Origin: Nostoc sp. LPT
GTDB taxonomy: Bacteria > Cyanobacteriota > Cyanobacteriia > Cyanobacteriales > Nostocaceae
Reading direction: 5' to 3'
Assembly: GCF_017115165.1 (NCBI RefSeq)
Contig: NZ_JABXKF010000033.1
Span: forward strand, 1 to 50,319
Length of the DNA stretch: 50,319 nucleotides
Both the position numbers and the translations under genes were made by a program. This document shows positions 35,474 through 45,006 of this stretch, in pieces. The notes beneath the pieces are model-generated. The model saw nothing but the letters and a program-made list of their open reading frames with translations. It did no database searches and had not been told where the DNA came from. Numbering within the stretch: the stretch's first letter is position 1; each line of letters opens with the position of its first letter.

Positions 35474-36268
35474 ATGGTGGCGAGAGTGCTTCTACCTACT
35501 AAAAAAGTGCTTGATTTTCCTATTACTGCTTTACGGTTTGACGAGCAGATACAAACAATACTGAAGTGGGCGAGTAGGCGTGAGAGTAAAACTGTATATG
35601 TAGCCAATGTACACATGCTCATTGAAGCCCATTGGAATCCAGAGTTTGCCACCGTATTGCGAAATGCAGATATAGTTACTCCTGATGGTATGCCTCTGGT
35701 ATGGATGATGCGAAAAATGGGAGCGTACCAAGACCGTGTGGCAGGGATGGATATTTTTCTCGCATTGTGTCAGCTAACTCAAACCCAAAATCTGAGTATT
35801 TTCTTTGTAGGTTCCCAAACAGAAATTCTGTCTAGGATGCAAAAAAGGTTAGAGAAGGAATTTCCGCAGATAAAGATTGCGGCGATGGAACCTCTACCCT
35901 TTCGTCCTCTGACTGAAACTGAAGATGATGCCTTGGTTCAAAAGATTAACTCTAGTGGTGCTAGCGCTGTTTTAGTTTCTCTGGGATGTCCCAAACAAGA
36001 AAATTGGATAGCTCAACATAAGGGCAAAATACAAGCTGTAATGATTGGACTGGGTGGAGTTTTCCCAGTTTATGCCGGAATTCATAAGCGCGCACCCCGC
36101 ATAGTTCGAGACTTAGGACTTGAATGGCTATATCGATGGATTCAAGAACCGCGCCGACTTTGTGGTCGTTATGCGAAGACTATTCCACTCTTTATATGGC
36201 TAGCTACTAAACAACTATTATCATCAAGTCGGATTGCAGCGGTCTTCCTTCACGAGACTGGGGACTAA
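35474..36268 (+). CDS. WecG/TagA/CpsF family glycosyltransferase
   Basis: 264 residues from the ATG at 35474, chosen because GGAG (35464-35467) lies six bases upstream; an upstream TTG would add nine residues. It belongs to PF03808, cytoplasmic-face enzymes that add N-acetylmannosaminuronate or a related sugar to a lipid-linked intermediate. Blocks visible: VYVANVHMLIEAHWNPEFA, the active-site ADIVTPDGMPLVW, IFFVGSQTE, VSLGCPKQENW, GLGGVFPVYAG, and RAPRIVRDLGLEWLYRWIQEPRR, whose basic helix contacts the membrane. It may serve exopolysaccharide synthesis, together with the Wzc-like protein encoded at 40267. Confidence 0.9.
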   Translation: MVARVLLPTKKVLDFPITALRFDEQIQTILKWASRRESKTVYVANVHMLIEAHWNPEFATVLRNADIVTPDGMPLVWMMRKMGAYQDRVAGMDIFLALCQLTQTQNLSIFFVGSQTEILSRMQKRLEKEFPQIKIAAMEPLPFRPLTETEDDALVQKINSSGASAVLVSLGCPKQENWIAQHKGKIQAVMIGLGGVFPVYAGIHKRAPRIVRDLGLEWLYRWIQEPRRLCGRYAKTIPLFIWLATKQLLSSSRIAAVFLHETGD

Positions 36269-36474
36269 AGAAAAAGAAATAGGTGAGACATAACTCTAAG
36301 GCGTTCACCCATCAAGTAAAGCAGATTTTAGATGCTAAGGAAAGAATTTTATGCTTTAAGCATCAAGATTCAAGGGGTCAACCTCAAAATGATCAAAGAT
36401 TCTAAGTGTAAGGATTCCGACTCATCAATGTCCTGCTGTAAAAACCCATTATCTGAAATCAACTATTAAAGTAC

Positions 36475-36504
36475 TTGACATTAACCCAAGACTAAGTGTT
36501 ATAT
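36475..36504 (+). promoter_or_regulatory. sigma70-type promoter of tRNA-Gln
   Basis: TTGACA (36475-36480) and TTATAT (36499-36504) with 18-bp spacing, 18 bp before the tRNA 5' end. Confidence 0.6.
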
Positions 36505-36522
36505 TAAGCATAATGAAATTGT

Positions 36523-36594
36523 TGGGGCGTCGCCAAGTGGTAAGGCAGCGGGTTTTGGTCTCGCCATCCCTGGGTTCGAATCCTAGCGCCCCAG
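36523..36594 (+). tRNA. tRNA-Gln(TTG)
   Basis: 72-nt tRNA. The acceptor stem is TGGGGCG with CGCCCCA and discriminator G. The D arm contains GCCAAGTGGTAAGGC. The anticodon stem GCGGG/CTCGC encloses TTTTGGT, giving anticodon TTG. The T arm contains GGTTCGAATCC. CCA is not encoded. A terminator follows directly. Confidence 0.95.
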
Positions 36595-36600
36595 TTAATC

Positions 36601-36637
36601 TAGAACATAGGCTTTTTAGCCTGTGTTCTAAATTTTT
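36601..36637 (+). terminator. intrinsic terminator of tRNA-Gln
   Basis: TAGAACATAGGCT pairs with AGCCTGTGTTCTA (one T-G pair) around a TTTT loop, followed by AATTTTT. It starts six bases after the tRNA. Confidence 0.9.
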
Positions 36638-36683
36638 AATTGCATTTTTAAGATGTATCTCAATGCATGTAATTCTGCAAATG

Positions 36684-37163
36684 TTACTTGTCAGGGGATT
36701 TGAGAGCTTGATCTAGAGTCTGCCTAGCTAGTTCTGCTTTAGACCGCGCTTCTTGGTAACGCACATTAGCTTGAGCAAAATTTTTGAGAACTTTAAAACC
36801 TTCCTTGAGTCGAGTAATTTCCTCTTCAGTCACCGACTCATCGGTGAACAGAATATCAACAGCTTTGCGAATTTCCAACGCTTCAGATCGTGACTCCTGA
36901 ACTTTCAGCTTGAGCGTTGCCAGGTTACTCAGAATCTGGACAGCTTGTGTAATTGTATCCTCACCACTAGCAGTATCAATAGTTGACTCTTTTACCTCAA
37001 TTAATTGTTGAGGGCCAAATCCTTCTTCCAGTTCCGTGGATAGCTTACCTGCATCCATCAGTTCCATTAGCTGATCCATTGCTTTATCACGGGCTTTAGC
37101 TGAATCTTTTCCAGAAACAGTAAGGATAATTTCTGGGCTTTGAGCGAGAGTGTATTGAACCAT
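36684..37163 (-). CDS. conserved helical protein of unknown function
   Basis: 159 residues, soluble and acidic. The N-terminal part (MVQYTLAQSPEIILTVSGKD) looks like a short strand region. The rest is mostly helical and Lys/Glu/Ala-rich (KARDKAMDQLMELMDAGKLS, ILSNLATLKLKVQESRSEAL, ARSKAELARQTLDQAL), with possible coiled coil. No signal peptide. Convergent with tRNA-Gln. I cannot place it in a named family; it looks like a protein limited to cyanobacteria. Confidence 0.65.
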   Translation of the reverse strand: MVQYTLAQSPEIILTVSGKDSAKARDKAMDQLMELMDAGKLSTELEEGFGPQQLIEVKESTIDTASGEDTITQAVQILSNLATLKLKVQESRSEALEIRKAVDILFTDESVTEEEITRLKEGFKVLKNFAQANVRYQEARSKAELARQTLDQALKSPDK

Positions 37164-37500
37164 ATTTGAGCAGAAAATTTGCTGATTTAATCAAGCTGAA
37201 GCATGTAATTATATCATTTTGCGTGTCAGATCATTTGTTGATTGTATAGTCAATTAAAGAGTTTCAGACCGAACGTCAACACGTAGTTCGGGAAAGTTTA
37301 GTGGTTCCGAATTTGCTCAGTTACTCTGTGGGAAGGAAGCTAGAGTGGGAGTTTAAATTAGAATTTCAAACTCTCTTCTCTACCAGAAGCTGCGCAAACA
37401 ATTTTGAATTTTGAATTGTTACCTCTATCCCTGCTAAGTCGCTCAAAATAAAACTTTATACTTAAGAAAAGGGAATAAGTTTTAACAGGAGGGGAGAGCA
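37164..37500. other. gene-free promoter region
   Basis: About 337 bp between divergent genes with no supported gene. It ends in AGGAGGGGAGAGCA, a very strong ribosome site for the next gene. Confidence 0.5.
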
Positions 37501-38799
37501 ATGGCTCCCAGTCCCACCATCATGCAAGCTGTGGAACAACTGGGCTACCGTGTCACTGTTGGTGATGTGGCAACTCAGGCAGGATTGAACGTCGCTGAAG
37601 CTAATCAAAGCTTGTTAGCCCTGGCATCTGATGCTGGCGGACATTTACAGGTAGCGGATTCTGGTGATATAGTTTTTCTTTTTCCACAAAATTTTCGAGC
37701 AATTTTGCGTAATAAATACTTCCGGTTACGATTGCAGGAATGGTGGAAAAAGGTCTGGAGTGTTCTGTTTTACCTGATTCGCATTTCTTTTGGAATTTTC
37801 TTAACTGTTTCCATCGCCCTGATAACTGTTACCATCTTCATTATCATTACCTCTATCAATTCAGACCGTGACGGCGACAATCGAGGCAGTAATTCTGGCG
37901 GTGGGGGCTTCTTCTATTTTCCAAATTTATTTTGGTATCTTAGCCCAAATTATGACACCCACTACCAGGAACCGCGACGTGGAAGCCAGGAAGAAAGCAA
38001 TCTGAATTTCTTTGAAGCTGTTTTTTCGTTTTTGTTTGGCGATGGTAATCCGAACGCCAACTTAGAAGAACGTCGCTGGCAAGAAATTGCTACGGTGATT
38101 CGGAGTAACAGTGGTGCAGTGGTGGCAGAACAAATTGCCCCATATTTGGATGACATCGGTGAGGGATACACAAGAGAGTACGAAGATTATATGCTGCCCG
38201 TTCTAACGCGATTTAATGGGCAACCAGGGGTAAGTCCAGAAGGGCAAATTGTTTATTACTTTCCGGAGTTGCAGGTGAGTGCAGTTAAAAAACGCCGTCA
38301 TGCAATATCAGATCGCTTAGAGGAATTTCCCTGGCGTTTTAGCGCCGCAAGTTCCGGGCAAATTATGCTGAGTGCTGGGTTAGGGATACTAAATTTTGTT
38401 GGTGCTTTAGTACTGGGAAGTTTACTGAGAGATGGAACTGTTGCCGTCCAGTTAGGTGGACTGGTAGCTTTTGTACAAGGAATTTATTGGCTGCTATTGG
38501 CTTACGGAGCAGGTTTTTTAGGCATACCGTTATTGCGTTATTTCTGGATTCAGTGGCGTAATCGCAAAATAGGCGATCGCAACCGCGATCGCCTTTCCAG
38601 AGCAAGGCTATTGGCAAGTCCTGATGCACTTTTGCAACAAAAAATCAACTATGCCCAACAATTTGCAACAGAAAAAGTCATTGGCAACGAAGATTTAGTG
38701 TATTCTAGCGAAACTGACTTACTCGACCAAGAAGTTGAACGTTCTGCAAAAATTGATGCTGAATGGCAACGGCGCTTAGAACGTGGGAGTGGGGAATAG
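37501..38799 (+). CDS. conserved membrane protein with N-terminal winged-helix-like domain
   Basis: 432 residues. Residues about 1-65 resemble a winged-helix or similar small domain (YRVTVGDVATQAGLNVAEAN). Membrane helices lie at about 90-117 (FYLIRISFGIFLTVSIALIT), 282-305 and 310-345 (a third and fourth segment near LLLAYGAGFLGIPLLRYF). A Gly/Asn-rich loop with aromatic residues (GGGGFFYFPNLFWYLSPNYD) lies between. A related plastid-type protein exists in plants (annotated loosely as iron-sulfur cluster biosynthesis family), but I cannot support that role here. Strong ribosome site AGGAGGGG. Confidence 0.7.
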   Translation: MAPSPTIMQAVEQLGYRVTVGDVATQAGLNVAEANQSLLALASDAGGHLQVADSGDIVFLFPQNFRAILRNKYFRLRLQEWWKKVWSVLFYLIRISFGIFLTVSIALITVTIFIIITSINSDRDGDNRGSNSGGGGFFYFPNLFWYLSPNYDTHYQEPRRGSQEESNLNFFEAVFSFLFGDGNPNANLEERRWQEIATVIRSNSGAVVAEQIAPYLDDIGEGYTREYEDYMLPVLTRFNGQPGVSPEGQIVYYFPELQVSAVKKRRHAISDRLEEFPWRFSAASSGQIMLSAGLGILNFVGALVLGSLLRDGTVAVQLGGLVAFVQGIYWLLLAYGAGFLGIPLLRYFWIQWRNRKIGDRNRDRLSRARLLASPDALLQQKINYAQQFATEKVIGNEDLVYSSETDLLDQEVERSAKIDAEWQRRLERGSGE

Positions 38800-38914
38800 G
38801 GGAGTAGGGGGAGATGAGGGGGAATTATTTGAATAAATCTTTCCCTTATCTCCCCCCTCTTCCTTGTGTCCCTCATCTCTTCTCCATGCCCAATGCCCAA
38901 TCCCCAATTTCTGA

Positions 38915-40069
38915 TTACTTCGCCTGAATCGGTGTTAGGGCTACACCTTGATAATAATGTCCCAAAATTTGCAGATGGTTCACTCCTTGCCGAGCCAGAT
39001 TGTACGCCCCCCACTGACTCATGCCTAAAGCATGACCGTAGCCAAGCCCTTGCAGTACAAAACTACCATCAGCCCCCTTAGTAACGCTAAATTTGGTACT
39101 TTTTAACTTCAGGGCTGTTCGCACTTTCTCGCCTTCTAGCACCTTCGTGCCCTTGTTGCCGACAATTTTTAAAACTTTAACACTGCCAAAAGGTGAGTAT
39201 GTCTCTGGAATCATCGCCGTCACACTGCCCACCTCAGGAAATTTAGCGCTAATTTCACTGGGCGAGAAGGTTTTCACCCAATTACACTCGCGGATATTTT
39301 GATCGTAGTCTTGAACAGCACGTAGATAAGGTTCGCTGCTTCCCCAAACATCTTCTACGTTTTCAGTGTGTCCCCCAGAACAAGCGTGGAAGACTGAGAG
39401 AATAATCCGGTTTTTGTAAGTTAGTACCTGCCCTAGAGTAGAATCCACTGCGGCATAAGTAGCAGGAGATTCACTGATGACACCTTTGTAAATTTGCCAG
39501 CGATCGGGGGTATTGCCTAAATCGTAAACGGGATTATTCCGTTGTTTTTCTCGTTCGTAGAGGGCATAAGTACGGGCTGCGATCGCTTGAGCTTTTAAAG
39601 CTTCTTGGGGCCAGCTAGCATCCATTTCGCCACCGAGAACGCTGTAGAGATATTCTTGGTCATCAACCCAGTTAACAGCGGTTAAGCCTTTTTCTGTGGG
39701 GACAACCAGAGTTCTGCCTCGATACCAGCGATCGCCAATATAAACAAATCCTTTGCCAGTTGGCTCAATCCAAAATAAACCAGACTGCCACTTGTCTAAA
39801 GCAACACCGCCAGTAACGGCTTGGGCATAATATGCACTCATTGCTGGCAACTGTCCAAGAGTCCGGCCAGTACTATCCTTAACGATCCCAGTGGTGGAAC
39901 TACCCACTTTTACCTGATTAACGCCCCTCTCAATTGCCACACGTAAAATTACAGACGCTTGGGCTGGGGCAACCAAAGCTATCCACAAAAAGATACTTAC
40001 CCACCAATAACGTACTTTAATCTGAGAAAATAAAAAGCCTAAGTAAAGTTGGAATTTCATACCGATCAT
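38915..40069 (-). CDS. SpoIID/LytB domain protein
   Basis: 384 residues with an N-terminal signal or anchor (about residues 20-40, WWVSIFLWIALVAPAQA). The SpoIID/LytB core follows: YLYSVLGGEMDASWPQEALKA, QAIAARTYAL with catalytic-region Glu and Arg, HACSGGHTENVEDVWG, PYLRAVQD, and the C-terminal GYGHALGMSQWGAYNLARQG. SpoIID-type proteins are lytic transglycosylases acting on denuded glycan strands in Bacillus; cyanobacterial members are exported and presumably act on peptidoglycan. A second in-frame ATG three codons in (40060) is an equally good start. Confidence 0.88.
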   Translation of the reverse strand: MIGMKFQLYLGFLFSQIKVRYWWVSIFLWIALVAPAQASVILRVAIERGVNQVKVGSSTTGIVKDSTGRTLGQLPAMSAYYAQAVTGGVALDKWQSGLFWIEPTGKGFVYIGDRWYRGRTLVVPTEKGLTAVNWVDDQEYLYSVLGGEMDASWPQEALKAQAIAARTYALYEREKQRNNPVYDLGNTPDRWQIYKGVISESPATYAAVDSTLGQVLTYKNRIILSVFHACSGGHTENVEDVWGSSEPYLRAVQDYDQNIRECNWVKTFSPSEISAKFPEVGSVTAMIPETYSPFGSVKVLKIVGNKGTKVLEGEKVRTALKLKSTKFSVTKGADGSFVLQGLGYGHALGMSQWGAYNLARQGVNHLQILGHYYQGVALTPIQAK

Positions 40070-40266
40070 CTAATCACACTAGTATCTAATTGACGCTCTG
40101 GATTATGGCGTCTACTACTTTAAGATGAGACAGTTCTCCAACGCAGGAGGTTGCCACCTCCTACTAATTATGCATTTTGCTTTAACTATAAGGTAGAAAT
40201 CAGATATTAGGGAAAGTGAATCGTCCAAATCTGACTGCTGTGGAAGAGAAACTTTTATTCTCCGAT

Positions 40267-42459
40267 TTACGATGCCAATACCTTTTGAGAATTGCTCACT
40301 TCATTAGCGATAATTCCAATTAAATTCAACTTACTCAAAATTTCTGTTGCTTGAGTCAGTTCAGTTCGAGTCACTTTCCCCATGCGCTCTACCATTACAA
40401 TACCACTGCAAAAAGATGCCACAATCCTGGCATCAACCGTGCCTAAAATAGATGGAGCATCTATTAGTACTAGGTCATAACTTTGCTCAAACACCTCTAT
40501 TAGTTCTTTCATCCGTTGAGAACTGAGCAACTTCACTGTGTCTTCTGGTTCTGGCCCAGCAGTCAAAATATCAATGGAGGGGTGAATCGGCTGGATGTAA
40601 TCTTGAAAATGAGTAGTTGTCTCATCAACTAATAACAGAGATAGCCCCCAGTCATTGGATAGTTCCAGGATTTTGTGCAGGCTAGGATTATGTAGGTTAG
40701 CATCAATTACTAATACCCGTCGATGCATCCGGGTAGCACTAGCTACAAGACCTAATACTAAGGTTGTCTTCCCTTCCCCTGGTAGTGCTGAAGTAAACAT
40801 CAGCGACTTGAACGGTAAGGGATATTTTAATATTTGAATATTTTGGTAGATCATGTCCAAAGTTTCATGGACGGGCAATTTATTACTAGCTTCTATTACA
40901 GAATAATCTGAGCTTCCTCGGCCATTCCAAGGCAGTCCCAGCCGCCACTTTTTGATACCACGTGACGGTAGTTTTGGTACCGATCCCAGTACACGTAGGT
41001 TCGTCAGTTTCTTTAAATCTCCGGCAGAATAAATAGCGTCATTAAACTTTTCCAAAGTCAGGGCTACTAAGATACCTAAAATCGGCCCAATTACCGCTCC
41101 TCCAAGCAAGAGTAATAATCTGTTATTACCCATATAAGTACCGGGAGAAGGTTCTGACAAAACTTGCCAGTTATATCCTTCCTGAGCAATTTTCAGTCCC
41201 AATGACTGTTGCGCCTGGAGTAGTTGTTCAAGGTTTTTGCGACTAGTTTCTACCTTTGGTAGCAGACGATTATACTCTGCTATTAAACTTGGGTATTTGT
41301 TTAGCTCAGAGCGTAGTTGCTGTTCTGACTCGACTAGATTTTTTTCATTGGCAGTTAGTCCTAAAACACTTGTTTGTACCAAAACAAACTCATCTACAAG
41401 CGTTGGATCAACCCCTAGTATTTGTCCTTTGAATAAGGGTTTTTCCTTATTGCTATTAGTAATAGTTTTTACCTCTTCTCGTAATAGGGACAGTTGACTT
41501 TGACGTTGCTGTTTTAATTTTTGTACCGATGGGTAATCATCTGTATAGCGGAGCCGCTCCTTAGCTAACGCTAGTTCAGTCTTTTGAATTTCACTTAATA
41601 ATGCTTGATAGCGACTTGACTGATTTAAACGAGAAGAAATTAGTGTATTCTGCTGAGACGAAGACGCTATTAGTTGCTCTAGATTATCGTAGCGAGCGTT
41701 TACATCTTGAAGGTTGGCACGAGTGGTTTGTAGCTGTTGTTGAATATCGGCTAGAGATTCTAGCAGAATTTTACTTTGGACTTCGGGATCGAGTAATTTA
41801 TGTTTTTTGCGAAACTGTTCTAAGTTTTTCTCAGCTTTACTCACCTCTTTTTTTATCTCAGGTAGGCGAGTGTTTACAAAAGCTAATCCCTGATTAAGAC
41901 GTTCTTTTTGCTGCTGTTTGTTGTAGTTTTGATAGACTTTCTGTAGAGCTTGAAGTACTCTTTGTGCTTTTACTGGGTCTTGATCATTAAAAGAAACTTT
42001 AAATGCCTGATTAAAAACTTTATTTGCTCCTATGCCTCCCGCTTCTGGTGTTACCTCTAAAGGTGCTTTTTTGTTATGTTCTTTTTGACCATTGATATCT
42101 TGTAAAGTAATATCAGGATAATCAGAATGGAGTAAATCTACAGCTTTCTGAAGCAACTTAGAACTCAGCATGAGTTTCATCTGAGTAGTGGAATCAACAA
42201 CTTGAGAATTTGAATTAGTAACTTGAGTATTTGACTGTGCCCCTTCAGATAAATTGGAATTCACCAATATCTGCATATTACTCTGGTAAGTAGGTTTGGC
42301 ATTGATAGCCAAGAGGCTAGCAGCTGACATAACTACACAGGAAACCCCAAAGATCAGAAAGCGTCGGCGAAGCAAAATAGTAGATAGTTGTCTGATGTCA
42401 ACTGTGCCTTTTGCTGAAGTAGTAACCTGTTGCTCTTGATTCAGACTAATCTTAGCCAC
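40267..42459 (-). CDS. Wzc-like polysaccharide chain-length/BY-kinase protein with degenerate Walker A'
   Basis: A 730-residue inner-membrane protein. The N-terminal Wzz domain begins near DIRQLSTILLRRRFLIFGVS with the first membrane helix (about 30-50). A long periplasmic coiled coil (about 190-430) follows, then the second helix (about 447-468, LLLLLGGAVIGPILGILVAL). The C-terminal cytoplasmic domain has Walker A SALPGEGKTT and Walker B LVLIDAPSILG. Walker A' reads VLVIDANLHNP where active BY-kinases have D-x-D-x-R. The Tyr cluster is absent from the C-terminus (SNSQKVLAS). It starts with GTG with GGAG seven bases upstream. It should control export or length of an extracellular polysaccharide. 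Confidence 0.88.
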   Translation of the reverse strand: MAKISLNQEQQVTTSAKGTVDIRQLSTILLRRRFLIFGVSCVVMSAASLLAINAKPTYQSNMQILVNSNLSEGAQSNTQVTNSNSQVVDSTTQMKLMLSSKLLQKAVDLLHSDYPDITLQDINGQKEHNKKAPLEVTPEAGGIGANKVFNQAFKVSFNDQDPVKAQRVLQALQKVYQNYNKQQQKERLNQGLAFVNTRLPEIKKEVSKAEKNLEQFRKKHKLLDPEVQSKILLESLADIQQQLQTTRANLQDVNARYDNLEQLIASSSQQNTLISSRLNQSSRYQALLSEIQKTELALAKERLRYTDDYPSVQKLKQQRQSQLSLLREEVKTITNSNKEKPLFKGQILGVDPTLVDEFVLVQTSVLGLTANEKNLVESEQQLRSELNKYPSLIAEYNRLLPKVETSRKNLEQLLQAQQSLGLKIAQEGYNWQVLSEPSPGTYMGNNRLLLLLGGAVIGPILGILVALTLEKFNDAIYSAGDLKKLTNLRVLGSVPKLPSRGIKKWRLGLPWNGRGSSDYSVIEASNKLPVHETLDMIYQNIQILKYPLPFKSLMFTSALPGEGKTTLVLGLVASATRMHRRVLVIDANLHNPSLHKILELSNDWGLSLLLVDETTTHFQDYIQPIHPSIDILTAGPEPEDTVKLLSSQRMKELIEVFEQSYDLVLIDAPSILGTVDARIVASFCSGIVMVERMGKVTRTELTQATEILSKLNLIGIIANEVSNSQKVLAS

Positions 42460-43027
42460 TATTAAGCTCCTTTAATATCGAAACACTATGTTTATTTGGA
42501 AGATTTATGAGAAATATGAAATGATTTTTTACACCTAATAGCTGCGATCGCATACTTAATTATTCTTCCAACAATGACAAGCTAATTTGGCACAATATTA
42601 TGCCAACTGGTGCTTTCATGTTCATCAATTCATGCATATAAATTCTTAATCAGTGTTGGAAGGATAAATTTTTAATAAATATTTTATTTAAGGAAGAAAA
42701 ATCTTGACGAAAAATTAATTATTTTTCCTAAGTATTTGAGTATAAAATTATCCAATTTCCAATCTTAGTATATTTTAATGTTATTTTGATAACTTATAAG
42801 ATAAAACACACTGAGAAAAATATTTAACCCATAATATTTGTATATTATTGATACATCTAGTTAATTGTAAATTGTTGGTTAAATAGTTGACTTACTCGGA
42901 AAACTGAACTCTGTTTATTTGCTTGACATTCTAATTGAGACTATTCAAATCTAAGATAGAGCCTGGTTAATTTTAGATTTTAGATTAGAAGCGTTCAATA
43001 AGAAATCTAAAATCCAAAATCCAAAAT
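42460..43027. other. gene-free AT-rich region with heptamer repeats
   Basis: About 570 bp, very AT-rich, with no supported gene. Near 42974-43027 TTTTAGATT units face AATCTAAAATCCAAAATCCAAA units, another inverted heptamer pair just after the rnz stop. Confidence 0.55.
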
Positions 43028-43987
43028 TTAAACGCCTACCTTGGTTAACTCTACTTCCCGCCGTCTGGGTACTTCATGAATCATAAAATCGTAAGCCATA
43101 TCAGTACGGGGAAAAATAGCACGAGCTTCTTTGAGGAGATCCTTCAACTCCAAAGTATTTCCGGGAGCATAGCGGGGACTGAAATGACTCATAATCAGTT
43201 GATGCGCCCCAGCAGCTAAAGCTGTTTGCGCTGCCATTGTGGTTGTGGAATGCAATCGCTGGAAAGCCATATCTGCATCTTGATGGGCAAAGGTTGCTTC
43301 GTGAATTAATACATCGACATCATCAGCTAATTCCACTGCACCATCACAATAAATTGTGTCTGTACAATAGGCAATCTTTCGACCAATTTCTGTAGGGCCG
43401 CACAATTGGGTGCCATCAATCACCCGTCCGTCCGTAAGGGTAACTGTTTCACCGCGCTTGAGTTGACCGTAAACCCGACCAGGAGGAATTTGCAACGCTT
43501 TGGCTTTTTCCACATCAAAACGTCCGGCTCGGTCTTTTTCGGTTACGCGGTAGCCGAAAGCTGTAATCCGATGATGCAAATTACCGCAGCTAACAGTGAA
43601 GTCATCGTCTTCATAAATTATTCCTGGACGGATGGCGTGAACTTTGATTGGGTAAGAAAAGTGCGTGTAGGAATAACGTGAGGCGGATTGAATGTAATCA
43701 TTTAATCCAGGTGGGCCATAGATATCAATTCGTTTCACATTACCAGCCAAGCCGCAAGTAGCAAGAAGTCCCATCAAGCCAAAGATGTGGTCGCCGTGCA
43801 TGTGGGTGATAAAAATTCGGGAGAGTTGACTAATTTTCAGTTCACTCCGCATAATTTGATGCTGAGTACCTTCGCCACAGTCGAATAACCACAGTTCTGC
43901 CCTTTGGGGTAATCTCAGAGCGACACTGGAAACATTGCGCGATCGCGTGGGTACACCGGAACTCGTCCCTAAGAATGTTATCTGCAC
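43028..43987 (-). CDS. rnz: ribonuclease Z
   Basis: A 319-residue metallo-beta-lactamase-fold endonuclease that removes tRNA 3' trailers, needed here because neither tRNA in the window encodes CCA. The zinc motif is THMHGDHIFGL (H62, H64, D66, H67). The other ligands are in GTQHQ region, CTDT, and the C-terminal SHFSPRY. The opening MQITFLGTSSGVPTRSRNVS is the family signature. Length is normal for the short form. It starts with GTG at 43987 with only a weak ribosome site. Confidence 0.95.
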   Translation of the reverse strand: MQITFLGTSSGVPTRSRNVSSVALRLPQRAELWLFDCGEGTQHQIMRSELKISQLSRIFITHMHGDHIFGLMGLLATCGLAGNVKRIDIYGPPGLNDYIQSASRYSYTHFSYPIKVHAIRPGIIYEDDDFTVSCGNLHHRITAFGYRVTEKDRAGRFDVEKAKALQIPPGRVYGQLKRGETVTLTDGRVIDGTQLCGPTEIGRKIAYCTDTIYCDGAVELADDVDVLIHEATFAHQDADMAFQRLHSTTTMAAQTALAAGAHQLIMSHFSPRYAPGNTLELKDLLKEARAIFPRTDMAYDFMIHEVPRRREVELTKVGV

Positions 43988-44737
43988 AGTGTTCTTTAGT
44001 CTTCCTATTGCTCAATTTGCAGCTCTATTTTCTATAGTGGCACGGTTAATGAGTAAAATATTTAGGATTTTGGAGATTGGGCATGGGGCATTGGGCATTG
44101 GGCATAGTTAGCGATCGCCTTAATGAAGTTTCTGAGTTTATCGAAACCGTTCGCTCAGTGTGACTTATACAAGACTTTCTGTCTAAGTCATATTTTATGC
44201 AAAATTTCTCGCTCACCACTACTTCTTGCGCTGCTAATTAAAAATTGAGATAAGTTAAACAGTCTTTGGATTAATGTTTAATTCTCAGTAACTTTTCTCG
44301 GCGCGATCGCCCCTTATAATAACTAAGTGTTGGTACGTTGGCGTAGCCCACTAAAGGTATCATTAATTCGCTATGAGCTTCATATAAGTGATCGCTTCTT
44401 ATACTCAACTAAGCTGTGTGTGCGTTGGCGCTAGCCCACTGAAGGTATCGCTTTTTCCATCATCCTCAATACCCACACCCAAAAATAAGGAAATTTGATT
44501 CCCTGGCGGGATGGAAAGCGAGGGATTTAAAAGATTGTAATGTAATATATGTTTCGCATTAAGGTAGAAGATTGTTGTGTGCCAAATCTTTATTAATTGT
44601 GTACAAAAGTGAAACTCTATAAACTCTGACAAAAAATAAAAAACTGATTATCGATTTTGATGTATCCTGCTTCATATTGCTAAAGCTTCGCTGCTGTACA
44701 GCAATTTTTACTTTTTTAGAAAGCTGTGATATTAAGT
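43988..44737. other. gene-poor region with interspersed repeats
   Basis: No gene is supported. It holds isolated copies of pieces of the 66-bp repeat (about 44362-44425) and two GGCGTAGCCCACTAAAGGTATC-type repeats split between about 44338-44360 and 44425-44452, with several GCGATCGC sites. Confidence 0.5.
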
Positions 44738-44980
44738 ATGAGCAATCTTCCGTACTGGGTTAAGGGTCTAGGAATTGCAATAAGTGGTGCAATAGTTTTC
44801 TCTGGAAACTCTACTATTGCCAAAGTTAACCAGGATGCTACTCTATCTAATAATTTTGGCGTTGCAACACAGAAGAGTATCAGAATTATTAAAGGTGGAA
44901 CTCAATCTAAAAGAAATCTACCGCAGTGCACTTGCTGGTCAAATGATGTACACGACTTTGTTAACTGCCCGTGCCATTAA
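44738..44980 (+). CDS. small secreted protein with C-terminal Cys cluster, unknown
   Basis: 80 residues from the ATG at 44738; a GTG four codons upstream is possible. Residues about 8-30 form a hydrophobic signal or anchor (VKGLGIAISGAIVFSGNSTI). The mature part is short and ends in CTCWSNDVHDFVNCPCH, four Cys in two C-x-C pairs. This could bind metal, form disulphides, or be the core of a modified peptide. I do not recognise a family. No clear ribosome site. It precedes a HIP1-rich tandem array. Confidence 0.5.
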   Translation: MSNLPYWVKGLGIAISGAIVFSGNSTIAKVNQDATLSNNFGVATQKSIRIIKGGTQSKRNLPQCTCWSNDVHDFVNCPCH

Positions 44981-45006
44981 ATAATTTGGGAGTATCCCAC
45001 TTTCGT

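Noticed and set aside
36513..36716. 67-codon plus-strand frame
   Set aside because: It covers tRNA-Gln and its terminator.
40160..40177. AGGAGGT-TGCC-ACCTCCT hairpin as a terminator
   Set aside because: No T tract on either strand; more likely one of the dispersed palindromes.
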